From an uncultured Sphingomonas sp. (GTDB lineage: Bacteria > Pseudomonadota > Alphaproteobacteria > Sphingomonadales > Sphingomonadaceae): 6,397 nucleotides of DNA. A program made the translations under genes and the position numbers. The stretch spans positions 1 through 6,397 of the forward strand of contig CAMPJH010000092.1 of NCBI GenBank assembly GCA_946886845.1, read 5' to 3'. The notes under the pieces are model-generated. The model was not told the origin of the DNA, did not search any database, and was given only the letters and a program-made list of their open reading frames with translations. Of the stretch, positions 4,984 through 6,397 are shown piece by piece (positions within the stretch are counted from its first letter, which is position 1; the number at the start of each line of letters is the position of its first letter).

Positions 4984-6397
4984 TTCGGCAACCGATAGAG
5001 GATTGACCCCGGCCCGCGCCAGACCACTTGCATGTCGGCGGTCAGCGCCGGGTCGTGGGGTGGCGGATCGATCATCCAGACATAATCGAACGCTTCTCGG
5101 GGAATCGCCCCTAACGCGCCGTTGATCGAGCGCAGTGCCCCCACCGAACAGCCTTCGCGGCGAACCCGCTGCGAGGGATCGGCGGCGAAGCTGCCGGCCG
5201 CCGGATAGTTGAGGTCGAGCAGGTTCAGGCCCTCCATCACCCACTGGTCATTGGAGAAGCCGTGCCTGCGGACAACGATCATCCCGCCGAGATGACTGTT
5301 GCGCGGCAGGTCCCATAGCGGTCCGCAGGGATCGCCGACGAGGGTCACGACCCGGGCGCCCATCGGCAGGTGGTCGATCGCCGCCAGCTTGGCCTCCTGG
5401 TCGTCGGCGGCGATCGCCAGGCTGGCCGTGGTGCCGGCGAGCCGCATTGCGCAGAACAGCAAGGCGACGCTGGCCAGGGCGCTTCCAAATCGGACGCTCA
5501 TCTGACCGCGGAAACGGATCGCGAGCAGGGCTACGGCGATCATGTACGGGACCAGCCGCATATCGGCATAAGCGGAGCCGAAGATGATCCGCGGCAGCAC
5601 CAGGAAGCCGGCGATCAGGACCAGCGCCGAAAAAGCGAGGTTGCGCGAGAAGCTCAGCCTGCGGCTGAACATCGCGAACAGCAGCACCGCTGCGCAGAAA
5701 GCGAGCGACGCTTCGTCCCAGGTCTTCCACCGGTCGCGAAGCGCCATCTCCACCCAGCGCCATTTGGTTTGCCAGTTGAACCAGTCGGCGGTGGCGCCGC
5801 CATGCGTCTCGCTCCTCCAGGCGACCATGATGACCAGCGGCAGAGCCATCACCGACGCGTGCGCAGCGGCATTGAGTCCGGCGCGGAACCAGCCGACGCC
5901 CTTGTCGTGCTGGCGAACCGCCTCGGCCGAGAAGCACAGCAGGCCGAGCACCCCCCAGCCGTAGGTGTGGCAGAAGAAGACGACGAGCGAGATCGGGACG
6001 AACAGCCATCCTCGCAACCGGGTCCGGTCGAGCCGGGCGAGCCGCAGCCACAGCCCGAAGGCGAGGAATGCCAGCGCCATCGACAGAGCGAAATTGACGA
6101 AGCCGAACAGGAACGGGTGGCCGTAGACGAACGGCACAGCGAAATATGCCGTCGGCGGGATTCGGCCGTGGACCTCGCGCGCCACCCACAGGAAGCCGGC
6201 GACGGTCATCGGCGGAATTGTGACGCTGATAATCTTGACCGCGGCTTCGAGGCCGAACAGCTGCGCCAGCGGCATCACAGCCAGGTCGACGCCCAGATTG
6301 CCGATCGCCGCCCAGTGAAAGCCGTAGTAACCGCGAAGCCAAGGCGATTGGTCGATATCGAGCTCCACCCGATAGCGGCCCATGTGGCCGAACAGGT
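4980..6397 (-). CDS. Polytopic membrane protein, possible GT-C-type glycosyltransferase, 5'-truncated
   Basis: The frame is open through the right edge, and LFGH is coded before the ATG at 6383, so that methionine is probably internal (LFGHMGRYRVELDI) and the gene starts outside the window. From the methionine, 467 residues are visible. An early polar loop with SPWLRGYYGFHWAAIGNLGVD (13-33, in parts) precedes a chain of about nine or ten hydrophobic helices between residues 34 and 325. A loop with WFNWQTKWRWVEMALRDRW (201-219) and the motif SAYADMRLVPYM (270-281) lie between helices. A soluble C-terminal domain (about 326-467) contains VTLVGDPCGPLWDLPRNSHLG (346-366) and ends in GSILYRLPK. 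The size and architecture (helical membrane part plus extracytoplasmic C-terminal domain) fit GT-C-like transferases, but I see no clean DxD motif in the visible part, and the diagnostic first loop is largely cut off. Its TGA (4982-4980) overlaps the ATG of the GtrB-like gene, so it should act in the same pathway, perhaps as the periplasmic sugar transferase. Confidence 0.8.
   Translation of the reverse strand, partial: LFGHMGRYRVELDIDQSPWLRGYYGFHWAAIGNLGVDLAVMPLAQLFGLEAAVKIISVTIPPMTVAGFLWVAREVHGRIPPTAYFAVPFVYGHPFLFGFVNFALSMALAFLAFGLWLRLARLDRTRLRGWLFVPISLVVFFCHTYGWGVLGLLCFSAEAVRQHDKGVGWFRAGLNAAAHASVMALPLVIMVAWRSETHGGATADWFNWQTKWRWVEMALRDRWKTWDEASLAFCAAVLLFAMFSRRLSFSRNLAFSALVLIAGFLVLPRIIFGSAYADMRLVPYMIAVALLAIRFRGQMSVRFGSALASVALLFCAMRLAGTTASLAIAADDQEAKLAAIDHLPMGARVVTLVGDPCGPLWDLPRNSHLGGMIVVRRHGFSNDQWVMEGLNLLDLNYPAAGSFAADPSQRVRREGCSVGALRSINGALGAIPREAFDYVWMIDPPPHDPALTADMQVVWRGPGSILYRLPK

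Noticed and set aside
4282..4998. 238-codon plus-strand open frame antisense to the GtrB-like gene
   Set aside because: It is the complement of a well-supported GT2 gene and has no motif of its own.
4984..5244. 87-codon N-terminal extension of the GtrB-like gene
   Set aside because: It lies inside the upstream membrane-protein gene, reads as Arg/Gly/Pro-rich shadow sequence, and the GT2 fold starts right at the ATG at 4983.
1..6397. Mobile element, CRISPR array, tRNA or toxin-antitoxin module
   Set aside because: No terminal inverted repeats, transposase, repeat-spacer pattern, cloverleaf or small paired toxin/antitoxin frames were seen by eye on either strand.

Overview
The window is gene-dense, GC-rich bacterial DNA with almost no non-coding sequence. 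Strong G/C third-codon bias, near absence of Shine-Dalgarno motifs, heavy use of ATGA/TGATG overlaps, and the look of the proteins (MarC, GtrA, a GtrB-like glycosyltransferase, large alphaproteobacterial-type polytopic membrane proteins) point to an alphaproteobacterium, most likely a sphingomonad. The taxon is an inference from protein style, not a database match.

Layout, left to right. (1) Plus strand 3-413: the 3' part of a gene for a small NTF2/SnoaL-like protein, open at the left edge. It overlaps marC (410-1039), a six-helix MarC-family inner-membrane protein, by ATGA. (2) Minus strand 1036-2835: a 599-residue polytopic membrane protein resembling GT-C / STT3-type glycosyltransferases. 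It converges on marC, and the two genes share one CTAG as both stop codons. (3) A very short divergent gap, then plus strand 2898-3305 (GtrA-family membrane protein) joined by a one-base TGATG overlap to a class I SAM methyltransferase (3305-4033). (4) Minus strand: a polytopic membrane protein running in from the right edge (4980-6397), joined by ATGA to a GtrB/DPMS-like polyprenyl-phosphate glycosyltransferase (3934-4983). The 3' end of the glycosyltransferase gene runs 100 bases antisense into the methyltransferase gene.

Working model (inference): regions 2-4 form a lipid-linked sugar system. The GtrB-like enzyme would load a sugar onto a polyprenyl phosphate at the cytoplasmic face, the GtrA-like protein would help move it across the inner membrane, and one or both large polytopic proteins would transfer it to an acceptor in the periplasm. 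The methyltransferase may decorate the sugar or a related lipid intermediate. These are the three roles of phage/O-antigen gtr clusters, but here they are split over three transcription units on both strands and come with two candidate terminal transferases and a methyltransferase.

There is no tRNA, rRNA, CRISPR array, insertion sequence or convincing intrinsic terminator. No stretch over 300 bases lacks a gene.
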